64,000 nt of DNA from [Anoxybacillus] calidus (GCF_013760845.1 NZ_JACDUU010000004.1:69877-133876), one strand, 5' to 3'. Shown: positions 30,496 through 41,383, numbered from the stretch's first letter. Made by a program: numbers and translations. The notes: generated from the sequence alone by a model not told the origin.

Positions 30496-31269
30496 TTATA
30501 CTACTTTTGCTTCTGTGTGTAAAAGAGATACAAGTTCTTTAACTTGGTCTACTAATTCCCCTTGCAAAATTTTTCCTGCTTCTTTTTTCGGTGGCAAGAA
30601 GATTTCGATTGTTTTCGTTTTCGCCTCGACATCGTCTTCTTCAAGGTCTAAATCATCTAATTCAAGCTCTTCAAGCGGTTTTTTCTTTGCTTTCATAATG
30701 CCTGGTAACGACGGATAACGTGGCTCATTTAACCCTTGTTGGGCAGTAACTAATAAAGGAAGTGATGTTTCAATAATTTCTTCGTCCCCTTCAACATCAC
30801 GAACAACCGTTACTTTACTGCCGTCAATATCCAGCTTTGTAATCGTTGTCACATAAGGGATGCCAAGCAATTCTGCAACACGTGGTCCGACTTGTCCTGA
30901 ACCACCATCAATCGCAACATTACCAGCTAAAATTAAATCTGGATTTTTGTCTTTTAAATATTCAGCAAGAATTTTTGCTGTTGTGTATTGATCACTTTCT
31001 TCTACATCATCTTCAATATTGATTAACACAGCTTTATCACACCCCATTGCTAACGCTGTACGCAATTCTTTTTCCGCCTCTTCGTTCCCTACAGTAACAA
31101 CTGTAATTTCGCCGCCATGCTTATCGCGTACTTGAATAGCCTCTTCAATTGCATATTCATCATATGGGTTAATAATAAATTCAGCTCCATCTTCACTCAC
31201 TGCACCATTGTTAATAACGATTTTTTCTTCTGTATCAAATGTGCGTTTCATTAGTACGAAAATGTTCAT
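30496..31269 (-). CDS. etfB: Electron transfer flavoprotein beta subunit
   Basis: 257 residues, ETF-beta fold. NPYDEYAIEEAIQVRDK near the N-terminus and VAIDGGSGQVGPRVAELLGIPYVTTIT (AMP and signature region) are present; the C-terminus includes KKKPLEELELDDL, the recognition-loop area. AGGAGGGG precedes the ATG. 51 bp before etfA. Confidence 0.96.
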   Translation of the reverse strand: MNIFVLMKRTFDTEEKIVINNGAVSEDGAEFIINPYDEYAIEEAIQVRDKHGGEITVVTVGNEEAEKELRTALAMGCDKAVLINIEDDVEESDQYTTAKILAEYLKDKNPDLILAGNVAIDGGSGQVGPRVAELLGIPYVTTITKLDIDGSKVTVVRDVEGDEEIIETSLPLLVTAQQGLNEPRYPSLPGIMKAKKKPLEELELDDLDLEEDDVEAKTKTIEIFLPPKKEAGKILQGELVDQVKELVSLLHTEAKVV

Positions 31270-31348
31270 GTAATACCCCTCCTATTTTTAACGAACATTT
31301 ATTCAGTTTAAAATTTTCTGTAAAATTATAGTAAAAAAATATATATAA

Positions 31349-32122
31349 TTACTTTCCTTTGAATTGCGCTGTCCGCTTTTCAATGAAAGCTTGAATTCCT
31401 TCTTTTGCATCTTCAGATGTAAATACTTTACCGAAAAGCTCCGCTTCCTGTTGAACCGCTTCATGGAACGCTGTTGCTTTTGCAGCATTCAGCAATTCAA
31501 TGGTAGCGCTTACTGAAACTGGACTTTTTTGCGCGATTTTTTGTGCTAGTGTTTTCGCTTCTTCCAATAGCTGCTCCTCAGAAACGACGCGATTGGCTAG
31601 TCCCCACTGTACAGCTTCTTTGCCAGTAATCGGCTCGGTTGTCCACATCATTTCTGCCGCTTTCGCTAAGCCGACATAACGAGTTAAGCGCTGCGTTCCT
31701 GCAAAACCTGGAATTAATCCAAGCTGCAATTCAGGCAATCCTAATTTGGCATTTTCAGTAACGAGGCGAATATGGCAGGCCATTGCTAACTCCAAACCAC
31801 CACCTAACGCTGCACCGTGAATCGCTGCAATGATCGGCTTAGTGAACTGCTCAATCCGCTCCATGACTTGCTGGCCGGCAAGAGCAAGTTCTGTCGCTTT
31901 CTCTTCGGATTCGATTGTCGTAAATTCTTTAATATCCGCACCTGCGGAAAAAAATCTACCTTCCCCATGCAGAATAATCACACGAACACTTTCATCGTTC
32001 TCTAACCGATCGAGAATGATTGCAAGCTCTTTTAAAAGCCCCGATGATAAAGCATTAGCTGGAGGACGTGAAATGGAAATGGTAGCAACAAACTCCTCCG
32101 TATTGACCTTGAAAAATTCCAT
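31349..32122 (-). CDS. fadB: Enoyl-CoA hydratase (crotonase family)
   Basis: Hydrates trans-2-enoyl-CoA in beta-oxidation. 257 residues. The oxyanion-hole motifs are FFSAGADIKEF near 57-67 and IHGAALGGGLELAMAC near 101-116; LPELQLGLIPGFAGTQRL carries the second catalytic glutamate. B. subtilis ysiB (renamed fadB) is in the same place between fadR and etfB. Confidence 0.9.
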   Translation of the reverse strand: MEFFKVNTEEFVATISISRPPANALSSGLLKELAIILDRLENDESVRVIILHGEGRFFSAGADIKEFTTIESEEKATELALAGQQVMERIEQFTKPIIAAIHGAALGGGLELAMACHIRLVTENAKLGLPELQLGLIPGFAGTQRLTRYVGLAKAAEMMWTTEPITGKEAVQWGLANRVVSEEQLLEEAKTLAQKIAQKSPVSVSATIELLNAAKATAFHEAVQQEAELFGKVFTSEDAKEGIQAFIEKRTAQFKGK

Positions 32123-32188
32123 ATTTCGCTTCTCCCTCCCCTATGTTGTCAACGATTCTTGTGCATCAACAGACGCAAGAAACATTCG

Positions 32189-32773
32189 TTAGGCAGAACA
32201 CCCTTTTGTAAGCAACTGATGAACCGGCTTGGCTAGCGCAACCAAGTCATACTTTTGTTCATTCATTACCCACGTTGTAACAGTTTCGTCAATCGTCCCA
32301 AAAATCATCTGTCTTGCCAATCGGATATCCAAGTCTTTGCGAAACTCGCCTTTTTCAATTCCCTCAATTAAAATACCATCAACGACTTTCAAATATCCTT
32401 TCAACACTTCGTTAATTCTTAAACGAAGTTCTTTATTCGATTGACGTAATTCTAACTGGGTAACAATGGCCAAATGACGATCAGCTGCTAACAATTGAAA
32501 GTGTTTTTCTACCAACACATATAACTTCTCCGTCGGACTTGAGATTCCTTCTATTTCTTTTTGAATTTTTTCGATAAAACTTCCCATTTTTTCCTGAAAT
32601 AATGAAATAAGAATATCTTCTTTGTTTTTAAAATAAAGATAGATCGTTCCGTCAGCTACCCCCGCCTGTTTAGCAATCTTTGAAACTTGTGCTTGATGAT
32701 AACCGTTTTCCGCAATGACAATGACTGCTGCTTCGATAATTTGCTTATATTTTGGTTTATTCTTTTTCAACAT
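32189..32773 (-). CDS. fadR: TetR-family fatty acid degradation repressor FadR
   Basis: 194 residues. The N-terminal helix-turn-helix reads IAKQAGVADGTIYLYFKNKEDIL (about 27-49). The C-terminal half (LARQMIFGTIDETVTTWVMN) is very close to B. subtilis FadR (YsiA), which represses beta-oxidation genes and is released by long-chain acyl-CoA. A perfect FadR box lies 20 bp upstream of its start, so it is probably autoregulated. Confidence 0.94.
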   Translation of the reverse strand: MLKKNKPKYKQIIEAAVIVIAENGYHQAQVSKIAKQAGVADGTIYLYFKNKEDILISLFQEKMGSFIEKIQKEIEGISSPTEKLYVLVEKHFQLLAADRHLAIVTQLELRQSNKELRLRINEVLKGYLKVVDGILIEGIEKGEFRKDLDIRLARQMIFGTIDETVTTWVMNEQKYDLVALAKPVHQLLTKGCSA

Positions 32774-32793
32774 ACATTCTCCCTTTCAAAAAA

Positions 32794-32848
32794 TGAATGA
32801 ATAATCATTCATGTTTTTATTTTAAAAATCCCCTTTCTATCTTGTCAA
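32794..32848 (-). promoter_or_regulatory. FadR operator and promoter of fadR-fadB-etfBA
   Basis: An 18-bp perfect palindrome TGAATGAATAATCATTCA (32794-32811) matches the FadR consensus TGAATGAnTAnTCATTCA in full. Just upstream on the minus strand are TTGACA (32843-32848), 18 bp, and TAAAAT (32819-32824), so the operator covers the transcription start. Confidence 0.88.
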
Positions 32849-32863
32849 GATATAAAATACGTT

Positions 32864-32902
32864 AAAAGAAAGAGCCTATGAAGAAAATATGGCAGGCTCT
32901 TC
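32864..32902 (-). terminator. Terminator after lcfA
   Basis: Stem agagcct / aggctct (32871-32877, 32894-32900) with a T-rich tail towards fadR. It makes the fadR promoter necessary for the downstream genes. Confidence 0.75.
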
Positions 32903-32906
32903 ATGA

Positions 32907-34574
32907 TCATTTTTTCTCTCCCTCTATTAACACCCGCCGCAATATTTTTCCTACTGCTGTTTTTGGTAATTCTTTTCTGAATTCATAAATTCGCGGCACT
33001 TTATATGCTGCTAATCGACTTCTCACGAAATGATCCAGTTCTTCCTTTGTACATTCTTCTCCTTGTTTTAATACGATGAACGCTTTGACCGTTTCCCCAC
33101 GATACACATCAGGGATACCAATGACAGCCGCTTCTTGAACTTTCGGATGTTCGTATAGCACTTCTTCCACTTCACGCGGATAAATGTTATAGCCGCTTGC
33201 TATAATCATATCCTTTTTCCGATCAACAATAAAGAAATATCCTCTCTCATCCATATACCCTAGATCTCCAGTGTACAACCATCCATCTCTCAATACTGCT
33301 TCTGTCTCGATCGGCTGATTCCAATACCCTTTCATTATCTGAGGACCGCGCACGACAAGTTCACCGATTTCGTTTATCTTTGCTTCTTCACCTGTTTCTA
33401 ATGATATAATTTTTGCTTCCGTATCAGGCCATGGTACTCCAATACTTCCTTTTACACGTTCCCCATCCCATAGAAAATTAGCATGCGTTACTGGTGAAGC
33501 TTCTGTTAAACCATATCCCTCGATCAGCTTTCCACCTGTAACCGTTTCAAACTTTTCCTGTACTTCCACAGGTAAAGGAGCAGAGCCGCTAATACATGCT
33601 TTGATGGAAGATAAATCATAATTTTTCAGTTTTGGATGATTCAATAAAGCAATGTAGATCGTTGGGGCACCTGGAAACAATGTTGGTTTTAATTTTTGGA
33701 TGGTCTTTAATGTTGTTTCTGGATCAAATTTTGGAAGTAAAATCATTTTATATCCTTGCATGATCGATAAATTCATCACTGCTGTCATACCATACACATG
33801 GAAAAAAGGCAAAACTCCTAAAATCGACTCGTTTCCTTTTTCACATTGATACATCCAATATGCACCCATGACCGTATTGGCAATTAAATTTCGATGAGTC
33901 AGCATCGCTGCCTTTGGGAATCCTGTCGTTCCCCCTGTATACTGCAATAAAGCGATATCCTCTACAGGATCGATATCCACTTCCATTTCTTTTGCTTCCG
34001 AAAAAGCCATGACACTCGAGAACAAATGCTGATCCTCTTGTTCTTTTACTTTTACAATGACTTGTTGTTGTTTCTTTTGAACGAGCGAATAAAAAAGCTT
34101 TTTTATAAAAGGCAAGTAATCTTTAATACTGGTAATAATTAAATGCTTTAGGTTTGTTATCGCTTTCATTTTAACTGCTTTTGGATAAAGCAAATCTAAG
34201 GTAATTAATATTTCTGCCCCGCTGTCTTTTAATTGATACTCTAACTCTCTTTCGGTATATAACGGATTCGTTTGAACGACAACTCCCCCTGCAAACAACA
34301 CTCCGTAATAACTAATGACCGCTTGTGGACAATTCGGTAACATAATGGAAACACGATCGCCTTTTTTTAATCCAAGTTTCACAAGATAGTTAGCCAGTTT
34401 TAATGCTTGTTTATATACTTCCTGAAATGTTAATTCCTTTCCTAAAAAGTGAATAGCTATTTTATTTGGAAATTGTGAAGCTGCCTCTTGTAAAAATTGC
34501 TGCAACGTCTTGTTTGGATAATCAATCGTATGAGGAATTTGTGAAGGATAGTGAGCTAACCATGGTTTATTCAT
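32907..34574 (-). CDS. lcfA: Long-chain acyl-CoA synthetase
   Basis: Activates fatty acids to acyl-CoA with ATP. 555 residues, ANL superfamily. The AMP-binding P-loop reads YTGGTTGFPKAAMLTHRN near 212-229, then YGLTEASP near 355, YTGDLGYMDERGYFFIVDRKKDMI near 430, and the catalytic lysine in TAVGKILRR close to the C-terminus. Start ATG with GGAGGGAT upstream. Opens the fatty-acid cluster; I see no FadR box directly ahead of it. Confidence 0.95.
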   Translation of the reverse strand: MNKPWLAHYPSQIPHTIDYPNKTLQQFLQEAASQFPNKIAIHFLGKELTFQEVYKQALKLANYLVKLGLKKGDRVSIMLPNCPQAVISYYGVLFAGGVVVQTNPLYTERELEYQLKDSGAEILITLDLLYPKAVKMKAITNLKHLIITSIKDYLPFIKKLFYSLVQKKQQQVIVKVKEQEDQHLFSSVMAFSEAKEMEVDIDPVEDIALLQYTGGTTGFPKAAMLTHRNLIANTVMGAYWMYQCEKGNESILGVLPFFHVYGMTAVMNLSIMQGYKMILLPKFDPETTLKTIQKLKPTLFPGAPTIYIALLNHPKLKNYDLSSIKACISGSAPLPVEVQEKFETVTGGKLIEGYGLTEASPVTHANFLWDGERVKGSIGVPWPDTEAKIISLETGEEAKINEIGELVVRGPQIMKGYWNQPIETEAVLRDGWLYTGDLGYMDERGYFFIVDRKKDMIIASGYNIYPREVEEVLYEHPKVQEAAVIGIPDVYRGETVKAFIVLKQGEECTKEELDHFVRSRLAAYKVPRIYEFRKELPKTAVGKILRRVLIEGEKK

Positions 34575-34643
34575 TAATATCCCTCCTTCAATTTCGATAA
34601 TTCTGATTATTTATCATTGTATTATATTCCTTTGATTTTTAAA

Positions 34644-34675
34644 ATAAAAAAGAAGGATGTCTTTTTTAGACACCC
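34644..34675 (-). terminator. Terminator after the yshE unit
   Basis: Stem ggatgtct / agacaccc with a T6 tail on the minus strand. It directly abuts the stop codon of the 27-residue frame. Confidence 0.75.
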
Positions 34676-34759
34676 TCATACAAAAAACATTAAGTATATA
34701 ACACCAATGACGAAAAATATCCCGCATAATACAAACAGCACTTTTGCTAATGTTTCCAT
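34676..34759 (-). CDS. 27-residue hydrophobic peptide (putative small membrane protein)
   Basis: ATG 34757-34759 to TGA 34676-34678. The product is METLAKVLFVLCGIFFV, then IGVIYLMFFV: one transmembrane helix with hardly any flanking sequence. AGGGTGG lies six bases upstream and a terminator begins right at its stop, so it looks like the last cistron after yshE (11-bp gap). No function is known to me. Confidence 0.55.
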   Translation of the reverse strand: METLAKVLFVLCGIFFVIGVIYLMFFV

Positions 34760-34770
34760 CTTTCCACCCT

Positions 34771-35178
34771 CTATTGAATTCCTTCGCCAATTACAAATGA
34801 TAATCCGATAGAAATCACCATGGAAATAAATCCAACAGCTCGGTTATCTTTTTCAATTTCATGATCAATATTAAATTTTGGAGTGAGAAATTCGTAAATA
34901 AAGTATGCTACCAATAAAAGTACAAAACCGTAAACCCCCCAACCAATCATCGCCACTAGCGAATCATGTTGGCCAATTGAGTAGCGAAAAATATTAGCAA
35001 TGCCAAAAATTTTTCCGCCTGTCGCCATCGCCACAGCAACGTTACCATTTTGAATTTCTTCCCAGTTTTTGTACTTTGTGACTAATTCAAAAACAGCTAA
35101 AAACACGATGATACATAAAACGGCTACGCTAAAATTTGCTGCTACTTTCACGATTTCATTTTCCCAAAAGGAGCTCAT
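34771..35178 (-). CDS. yshE: DUF350 family membrane protein YshE
   Basis: 135 residues, four hydrophobic segments arranged as two similar halves: VAVLCIIVFLAVFELV, an ATGGKIFGIANIFRYS loop, YGFVLLLVAYFIYEFL, and FISMVISIGLSFVIG at the end. Function unknown. In B. subtilis yshE is also next to mutS2 (mutSB). Lies 17 bp after mutS2. Confidence 0.9.
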   Translation of the reverse strand: MSSFWENEIVKVAANFSVAVLCIIVFLAVFELVTKYKNWEEIQNGNVAVAMATGGKIFGIANIFRYSIGQHDSLVAMIGWGVYGFVLLLVAYFIYEFLTPKFNIDHEIEKDNRAVGFISMVISIGLSFVIGEGIQ

Positions 35179-35194
35179 CGCATTCTCTCCTTCA

Positions 35195-37552
35195 TCATTT
35201 TAATTCAACAATAGTGACACCGGTACCGCCTTCTGTCGCTTCTCCGTAGCGAATATTTTTTACAGAACGATGGTTTTTCAAAAATTCTTGAACTCCTTTA
35301 CGCAGAGCCCCTGTTCCTTTTCCGTGTATAATGGATACGCGTGGATATCCAGCCAAAAGGGCATCATCAATATATTTTTCAACACGAACAAGAGCATCTT
35401 CATAACGTTCCCCGCGCAAATCAAGTTCAGGACTAACGTGATAGTCTTTTCCTTTTACCGTCGCTAACGGTCTTGTTTCTACTGGTTTTGGCGTTCCGAT
35501 ATATTCGAGATTTTCCTCTTTTACTTTCATTTTTAAAATACCGATTTGCACTTGCCACTCATCATCAGAAACTTTTTCAATTAAATGGCCTTTTTGATTC
35601 AAGTTAATCACTTTTACTTCATCACCAGGCTGGAATTGATGTTGAGAGGCTTTTGCTTTCTTCGCTTTTTTCTTCTCCTCCAGCTTCGGAGCAGCTTCTT
35701 CTAATCGTTTTCTCGCCTCGATTAATTCATGCTCTTTAATTTCAGCGAGCTTTTCTTTTTGCATTTGTCGTAATTGGCTAATAATTTTCTCCGCTTCTTG
35801 TTGAGACGCTTTCACAATTTCTGCTGCCTTCCGTTTTGCTTCCTCGATCAATTCATCACGCTTTTCATTGAATTCAATAATTTGTCGCTGCAATTCTTTA
35901 TGAAGCTTTTCTGCTTCTTTTCGAAAATCTTCCGCTTCCTTCCATTCTTCTTCAGCGCGTTTTTTGCTGTATTCAAGTGAAGCAATCATATTTTCGACTT
36001 TATTGCTTTCCGAGCTTACATGACTTTTTGCGCGTTCAATGATTCGTTCATCCAAACCGAGCCGTTTGGAAATTTCAAAGGCGTTGCTTCGTCCCGGAAC
36101 GCCGATTAATAATTTGTATGTTGGACTTAATGTTTCAATATCAAACTCAACACTTGCGTTAATAACCCCTCTTCGGTTATATCCATATGCCTTCAGCTCT
36201 GGATAATGCGTTGTTGCAACGACACGCGCCCCCCGCTGATACACTTCGTCAAGAATAGCAATCGCTAAAGCTGCTCCCTCTTGTGGATCGGTTCCTGCTC
36301 CAAGCTCGTCAAATAGAACTAAGCTGTTATTGTCCACTTTTCGTAAAATATCCACAATATTGACCATATGAGAAGAGAACGTACTTAAACTTTGTTCAAT
36401 TGACTGCTCATCGCCAATATCAGCATAAACAGCGTTAAAAACGGCTAATTCTGAACCATCTAACGCAGGAATTTGCAGCCCCGCCTGCGCCATTAACGTA
36501 AATAATCCTATCGTCTTTAACGTAACCGTTTTACCGCCTGTGTTCGGACCGGTAATAACAATTGTTGTATAATCTTTGCCCAGCTCAATATCATTCGGCA
36601 CGACAACATCTGGCGCAATGAGCGGATGACGTGCTTTACGCAAGCGAATATATCCACGGTCATTCATGAGCGGTTTGCTTGCTTTGATTTTCCGGGCATA
36701 TTTCGCTTTTGTAAAAATAAAATCAAGCTCTGCTAGAACTTCAACATTGATGAGAAGAGTATCTGCATGTTCTGCCACTTTTTCGGTCAGTTCAATTAAA
36801 ATTCGTTCAATTTCTTGCTTTTCTTTCACGCGCGCTTCCTGCAGCTGATTGTTTAAATCAACAACCGCCTGCGGCTCGATAAATAATGTTGCACCTGATG
36901 AAGATTGATCATGCACAATACCGCCGTAAGCGCTGCGGTATTCTTGTTTTACTGGAATCACATAGCGTTCATTGCGAATCGTAATAATGGCATCAGATAA
37001 CATCTTTTGTGCCGATGAAGAGCGAATCATGCTCTCAAGCTTTTCGCGAATTCTTCCTTCTGTACTCCGCAGCTGCTGGCGAATCGAACGCAGGCGGTCA
37101 CTGGCATGATCTAATACTTCTCCATAATCATCAATGCAATTTTTTATCGCCTGCTCCACTTCCGGTAAAGCCACCATTTGTTCAACATATTGCGATAAAT
37201 GCGGAAGCTCCACATTTTCATCGCTTAATGACTCAATAAACTTTTTCATTTGTCTGCTTGCATAAATCGTGCTCGCAACGTCAAGCAGTTCATGAGGACT
37301 TAGCGTTCCACCGATTTTCGCTCTTTTGACGCTTGCGCGAATGTCAAAAATCCCGCCAAGCGGAACATTGCCCCGTAACCGCAAAATCGTAACAGCCTCA
37401 TCCGTCTGCTCCTGCCATTTTACCACTTCAGCAAAATCGGCTGACGGAACGAGCTTTTCAGTTTTTTCTCTTCCCAATGATGAAGCTGCATGTTCCATTA
37501 ACTGTTCTTTTACTTTGTCAAACTCTAACACTTTTAAAATTCGTTGTTGCAC
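35195..37552 (-). CDS. mutS2: MutS2 / RqcU ribosome-splitting ATPase with Smr domain
   Basis: 785 residues from GTG 37552 ([18 protein letters not shown]), preceded by GGAGG at nine bases. The MutS-type ATPase shows [13 protein letters not shown] near 330, [36 protein letters not shown] and TTHYPELK. A long coiled coil (about 510-630) and a C-terminal Smr nuclease-like domain ([23 protein letters not shown]) follow. The mismatch-recognition domain of true MutS is absent. In B. subtilis it acts on collided ribosomes and also affects recombination. Confidence 0.95.
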   Translation of the reverse strand: MQQRILKVLEFDKVKEQLMEHAASSLGREKTEKLVPSADFAEVVKWQEQTDEAVTILRLRGNVPLGGIFDIRASVKRAKIGGTLSPHELLDVASTIYASRQMKKFIESLSDENVELPHLSQYVEQMVALPEVEQAIKNCIDDYGEVLDHASDRLRSIRQQLRSTEGRIREKLESMIRSSSAQKMLSDAIITIRNERYVIPVKQEYRSAYGGIVHDQSSSGATLFIEPQAVVDLNNQLQEARVKEKQEIERILIELTEKVAEHADTLLINVEVLAELDFIFTKAKYARKIKASKPLMNDRGYIRLRKARHPLIAPDVVVPNDIELGKDYTTIVITGPNTGGKTVTLKTIGLFTLMAQAGLQIPALDGSELAVFNAVYADIGDEQSIEQSLSTFSSHMVNIVDILRKVDNNSLVLFDELGAGTDPQEGAALAIAILDEVYQRGARVVATTHYPELKAYGYNRRGVINASVEFDIETLSPTYKLLIGVPGRSNAFEISKRLGLDERIIERAKSHVSSESNKVENMIASLEYSKKRAEEEWKEAEDFRKEAEKLHKELQRQIIEFNEKRDELIEEAKRKAAEIVKASQQEAEKIISQLRQMQKEKLAEIKEHELIEARKRLEEAAPKLEEKKKAKKAKASQHQFQPGDEVKVINLNQKGHLIEKVSDDEWQVQIGILKMKVKEENLEYIGTPKPVETRPLATVKGKDYHVSPELDLRGERYEDALVRVEKYIDDALLAGYPRVSIIHGKGTGALRKGVQEFLKNHRSVKNIRYGEATEGGTGVTIVELK

Positions 37553-37578
37553 CAATGAAAACCTCCATGTTTGTAGTA

Positions 37579-39300
37579 TTAACAATGATGGCGTTTAAGA
37601 AAATTTCGCAGTTCGTCCAATTCTAAAGCGTTCAACACCGTTTCTTTACGAATCCAGCCTTTGCGGGCGATGCCGACGCCTATTTTCATATCTTCGAGCA
37701 TATCGAGATTATGCGCATCTGTATTAATAACAATTTTCACTCCGGCGTCTTGTGCCTTTTTTAAATGTTCATATGCCAAATCAAGACGGTTTGGATTCGC
37801 ATTCAGCTCAAGCGCGGTATTCGTTTCTTTTGCTAATTCAATGAGCATATCGATATCGACATCGTAACCATCGCGACGGCCGATGAGACGTCCCGTTGGA
37901 TGAGCGATAATATCGACATGATGATTTATTAGCGCTGCTTTTAAACGCTGCATAATGACTTCTCGAGGCTGGGAAAATCCTGAATGAATCGAGGCGATAA
38001 CGATATCCAACTCCTCTAATACTTCATCATCATAGTCTAGCGTCCCATCCGGTAAAATGTCCATTTCGACACCTGCTAAAATGGTAAAATTATCATATTT
38101 CTCATTGAGACGCTGAATTTCTTCCCTCTGTTTCTTTAGCCGTTCTACCGTTAAGCCATTCGCCACTTTTAAAAACTGCGAGTGATCGGTTATCGCCATA
38201 TATTTATATCCTTTTTTGCGGCAAGCTTCCGCCATTTCCTCAATCGAAAAAGCGCCGTCACTCCATGCAGAATGCATATGCAAATCCCCTTTAATATCAC
38301 TAAGCTCAATAAGAGGATAGTCTGATTGATAGCGTTCTACTTCGCTTCCGTCTTCGCGAAGTTCTGGCGGAATATACGGAAGATGAAAATGTGCAAAAAA
38401 CTGCGCCTCATTTTCGAACGTAATGATTTCTCCTGTTTCAACGTTTTCAACACCGTATTCACTAATTTTCTCTCCTCGTTCCTTCGCAATTTGCCGCATC
38501 CGCACATTATGTTCCTTTGAGCCTGTAAAGTGGTGTAATGTCGTAGCAAATTGCTCAGGTGTTACTAAACGAAAATCAACGGAGACTTCATATTCATAGC
38601 TAAGCTGCAATGACACCTTTGTTTCGCCATTCGCGATGATTTCCGATACGCGTTCTAACGTTAATAGCTGTTTGCGCACTTTTTGTGGCTCATTCGTCGC
38701 GATAATAAAGTCTAAATCTTTAATCGTTTCCCGCATACGACGCAGGCTGCCAGCGCGGGAAAAACGAATGATTCCTTCGATTTCTGCAAGCTGCCTCTCA
38801 ATTCCCTCGGCAATCGGCAGCATCACAGCAAGCGGCAGCCGCTCCGGGCGGGAGCCAATTTCCTCAATAGCCGCTAAAATTTTCTCTTCCGTCTTTTTCC
38901 CAAATCCGGACAAAGCCTGTACTTTATTTTCTAGACATGCAGCTTTTAAGGATTCAATATCAACGATTCCGAGCTCTTTATATAGTTTGGCAATTTTCTT
39001 CCCGCCGAGTCCCGGAATCTTTAACAATGGAAACAGTCCAGCTGGAATTTCTTTTTGCAATTCCTCTAAAACAGTTGACTGCCCTGTTTTTATAAACTCC
39101 ACAATAACCGCTGACGTTCCTTTTCCGATTCCCGGCAGCGCTGTCAAATCATCTATATCTGTCAAACTGCGTTCGTCATTTTCAAGAGTAGCTGCAGCTT
39201 TGCGAAACGCAGCAATTTTAAACGGATTTTCTCCTTTGATTTCCATATATAAAGCAATCGTTTCTAACAGCTTAATGACATCTTTTTTATTTTTCACCAT
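37579..39300 (-). CDS. polX: DNA polymerase X with PHP exonuclease domain
   Basis: 573 residues. Helix-hairpin-helix repeats ([13 protein letters not shown] near 53, [13 protein letters not shown]) lead to the Pol-beta nucleotidyltransferase core with [19 protein letters not shown] (catalytic Asp pair near 194-196). The C-terminal PHP domain has [20 protein letters not shown] and VINTDAHNL, metal ligands for the 3'-5' exonuclease. Gap-filling repair enzyme; B. subtilis yshC. Confidence 0.95.
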   Translation of the reverse strand: MVKNKKDVIKLLETIALYMEIKGENPFKIAAFRKAAATLENDERSLTDIDDLTALPGIGKGTSAVIVEFIKTGQSTVLEELQKEIPAGLFPLLKIPGLGGKKIAKLYKELGIVDIESLKAACLENKVQALSGFGKKTEEKILAAIEEIGSRPERLPLAVMLPIAEGIERQLAEIEGIIRFSRAGSLRRMRETIKDLDFIIATNEPQKVRKQLLTLERVSEIIANGETKVSLQLSYEYEVSVDFRLVTPEQFATTLHHFTGSKEHNVRMRQIAKERGEKISEYGVENVETGEIITFENEAQFFAHFHLPYIPPELREDGSEVERYQSDYPLIELSDIKGDLHMHSAWSDGAFSIEEMAEACRKKGYKYMAITDHSQFLKVANGLTVERLKKQREEIQRLNEKYDNFTILAGVEMDILPDGTLDYDDEVLEELDIVIASIHSGFSQPREVIMQRLKAALINHHVDIIAHPTGRLIGRRDGYDVDIDMLIELAKETNTALELNANPNRLDLAYEHLKKAQDAGVKIVINTDAHNLDMLEDMKIGVGIARKGWIRKETVLNALELDELRNFLKRHHC

Positions 39301-39370
39301 CCGCTTTTAAACACCTACCTATACGATTCACTATGAAAAATGATACAAGTTTTGATAAAAAAGTACAAAA

Positions 39371-39495
39371 AAGAGGCCTGTCTCAAAGCAAGGGGTCAGA
39401 CTCCACAATCCATCATATATAGTATATAACATTGGATAAATACGCTATATATCATGATTTGTGCACGAGGTCAGACCCTTATGCGACAGCCTCTT
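39371..39495. repeat. Dispersed hairpin repeat, copy 5
   Basis: Outer arms aagaggcctgtc and gacagcctctt; inner arms aggggtcaga and ggtcagaccctt. The loop holds CATATATAGTATATAACATTGG. Its right end directly abuts the cvpA stop codon (TTA at 39496-39498), so the repeat begins one base after the gene. Confidence 0.88.
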
Positions 39496-40035
39496 TTACG
39501 CCATATATTTAATCCACATGTTTTCAAGCATATGCGATAAAAATGGGGTATGTTTAACAATAATACTGGCCATAAACGAATCTTGGAGCTGTGTTTGTAA
39601 ACTTTCAATCGGAATAAGCGCTCCTATGTAAAGAACAATAAAGACGATTAAGTAAATCTCGATAAAACCGAGCGCTCCACCCGCCCATCGGTTCACGCTG
39701 CGCAAAAGCGGCAGCTGAGCCACAAAATCAAGCATCGAACCAATTATTTGCATCAAAATTTTCGTCGCAAAGAACAAAATCGCAAAAGCAACCGCACGAT
39801 AATATGCTTCGTCAAGGTTAGCACCTTCAATAATCATCTTCATTGTTTCTTGATCGCCGAAAGAAGGATAAGGGACCCATAGTCTTAATCTTGGTGCGAG
39901 GTTTTCATAATTCATATAAGCAACAATAAACGCGACAATAAAACCTGTCATATGAATAAACTGTAAAATAAAGCCACGTTTTAATCCAATCATAAATCCT
40001 GTTAAAAGGATGAAAAGCAAAATTAAGTCAATCAT
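39496..40035 (-). CDS. cvpA: CvpA family membrane protein
   Basis: 179 residues from ATG 40035 ([22 protein letters not shown]), where Bacillus homologues start; a second ATG four codons earlier is possible and has AAAAGG touching it. Four hydrophobic segments, CvpA/colicin V production fold. Role in Firmicutes uncertain. Overlaps the end of zapA by a few bases. B. subtilis yshB. Confidence 0.9.
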   Translation of the reverse strand: MIDLILLFILLTGFMIGLKRGFILQFIHMTGFIVAFIVAYMNYENLAPRLRLWVPYPSFGDQETMKMIIEGANLDEAYYRAVAFAILFFATKILMQIIGSMLDFVAQLPLLRSVNRWAGGALGFIEIYLIVFIVLYIGALIPIESLQTQLQDSFMASIIVKHTPFLSHMLENMWIKYMA

Positions 40036-40303
40036 TGAGTCGTTCATCCTTTTCTTTTTTTATATCATGTAATAGTCGATTATAATCTTCTTTTAATTTC
40101 AAATAATCGTGAACAATATTAACAGCGGTTAACACAGCTAGTTTATTAATATCGAGATGGGGATTTTTCGCGCTAATTTCCCGCATCTTATCGTCAACAA
40201 TCGACGCAACTAAACGGATATGGCTGGAGCTTTCCGTACCAACAATGGTATATTGCTGCCCATATATCTCAACGTTTATCCGTACTTTTTGCTGCTCTGA
40301 CAA
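40028..40303 (-). CDS. zapA: Cell division protein ZapA
   Basis: Bundles FtsZ filaments at midcell. 91 residues from TTG 40303 ([21 protein letters not shown]) with GGGGGAAG upstream; the frame continues 17 codons but that part is unconserved. [22 protein letters not shown] is followed by a C-terminal coiled coil, the dimerisation helix. B. subtilis yshA. Confidence 0.93.
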   Translation of the reverse strand: MSEQQKVRINVEIYGQQYTIVGTESSSHIRLVASIVDDKMREISAKNPHLDINKLAVLTAVNIVHDYLKLKEDYNRLLHDIKKEKDERLND

Positions 40304-40423
40304 ATTGCTTCCCCCATTCATAAAAGTCCTAATGTTTATGATAACACGAATCATGATAGTATGGAAAGATATGAGATAAATCGTTATGATAAGATATATA
40401 TATTTATATAGGGGTTGAACATT

Positions 40424-41347
40424 TTGTCGAATACAGTTATCAAAGCGACCGAATTCGTCATGAAAGAAATGGAACGATATTATTATGCTTTCTTACTTGA
40501 TAAAATTCCAAACGGTGCCTTGTTTACCGCCAAACTTCCTGATTGCACGATTACTGCCTACAAATCCGGAAAAGTATTATTTCAAGGAAAAGCAGCCGAG
40601 CAGGAAGCCGCACGATGGCAAGAAAAAGAAAGCGCGGAACCATCATTAGCAAAAAGTCATTCTACGAATCTTCCTGCCAATTTTTCATCCTTATCTATTA
40701 TCGGCTCGGATGAAGTCGGAACAGGAGATTATTTCGGTCCAATTACGGTTGTTGCCACATACGTTAGTAAGGAAAAAATTCCTGTGCTGCAACAACTTGG
40801 TGTAAAAGACTCGAAAACGCTCACCGATGAGAAAATTAGTCTAATTGCCAAACAGCTTATTAAAGAAATCCCATACAGCTTGTTCACATTGCATAATGAA
40901 AAATATAATCAGCTGCAAGCAAGCGGAATGTCACAAGGAAAAATGAAGGCGCTCTTGCACAATCAAGCAATTATTCAACTTCTGGACAAAATTGCCCCTG
41001 CCCGCCCTGATGCCATTTTAATCGACCAGTTTGTTGAATCATCTACTTATTATAATTATTTAAAAGGAAAAAAGACGATTGTAAAGGAATCTGTCTATTT
41101 CAGTACAAAGGCAGAAGGACTGCATCTTGCTGTTGCCGCTGCCTCCATTATTGCCCGCTATGCGTTTTTAAAAGCAATGGATTCCTTAAGTCACCAAGCG
41201 GGGATAGAGCTTCCAAAAGGAGCTGGCACACAAGTGGATATCGCAGCTGCAAAGTTAATCAAAACAAAAGGGCTTTCCGCGTTAAACAAATATGCAAAGC
41301 TCCATTTTGCCAATACAGAAAAGGCGAAAAAATTAGCGAACATGTAG
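40424..41347 (+). CDS. rnhC: Ribonuclease HIII
   Basis: Cleaves RNA in RNA-DNA hybrids. 307 residues from TTG 40424 ([13 protein letters not shown]) with AGGGG nine bases upstream; another TTG three codons earlier touches that site and is less likely. The N-terminal TBP-like substrate domain ([16 protein letters not shown]) precedes the catalytic [17 protein letters not shown] motif and the [11 protein letters not shown] block. Divergent from zapA, as in B. subtilis. Confidence 0.95.
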   Translation: MSNTVIKATEFVMKEMERYYYAFLLDKIPNGALFTAKLPDCTITAYKSGKVLFQGKAAEQEAARWQEKESAEPSLAKSHSTNLPANFSSLSIIGSDEVGTGDYFGPITVVATYVSKEKIPVLQQLGVKDSKTLTDEKISLIAKQLIKEIPYSLFTLHNEKYNQLQASGMSQGKMKALLHNQAIIQLLDKIAPARPDAILIDQFVESSTYYNYLKGKKTIVKESVYFSTKAEGLHLAVAAASIIARYAFLKAMDSLSHQAGIELPKGAGTQVDIAAAKLIKTKGLSALNKYAKLHFANTEKAKKLANM

Positions 41348-41380
41348 AAAGGTGTGGTTCATGGAACCACACCTTTCTTT
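41348..41380 (+). terminator. Bidirectional terminator between rnhC and pheT
   Basis: Perfect stem aaaggtgtggttc / gaaccacaccttt with a three-base loop and T/A runs on both sides, between convergent genes. Confidence 0.92.
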
Positions 41381-41383
41381 GTA

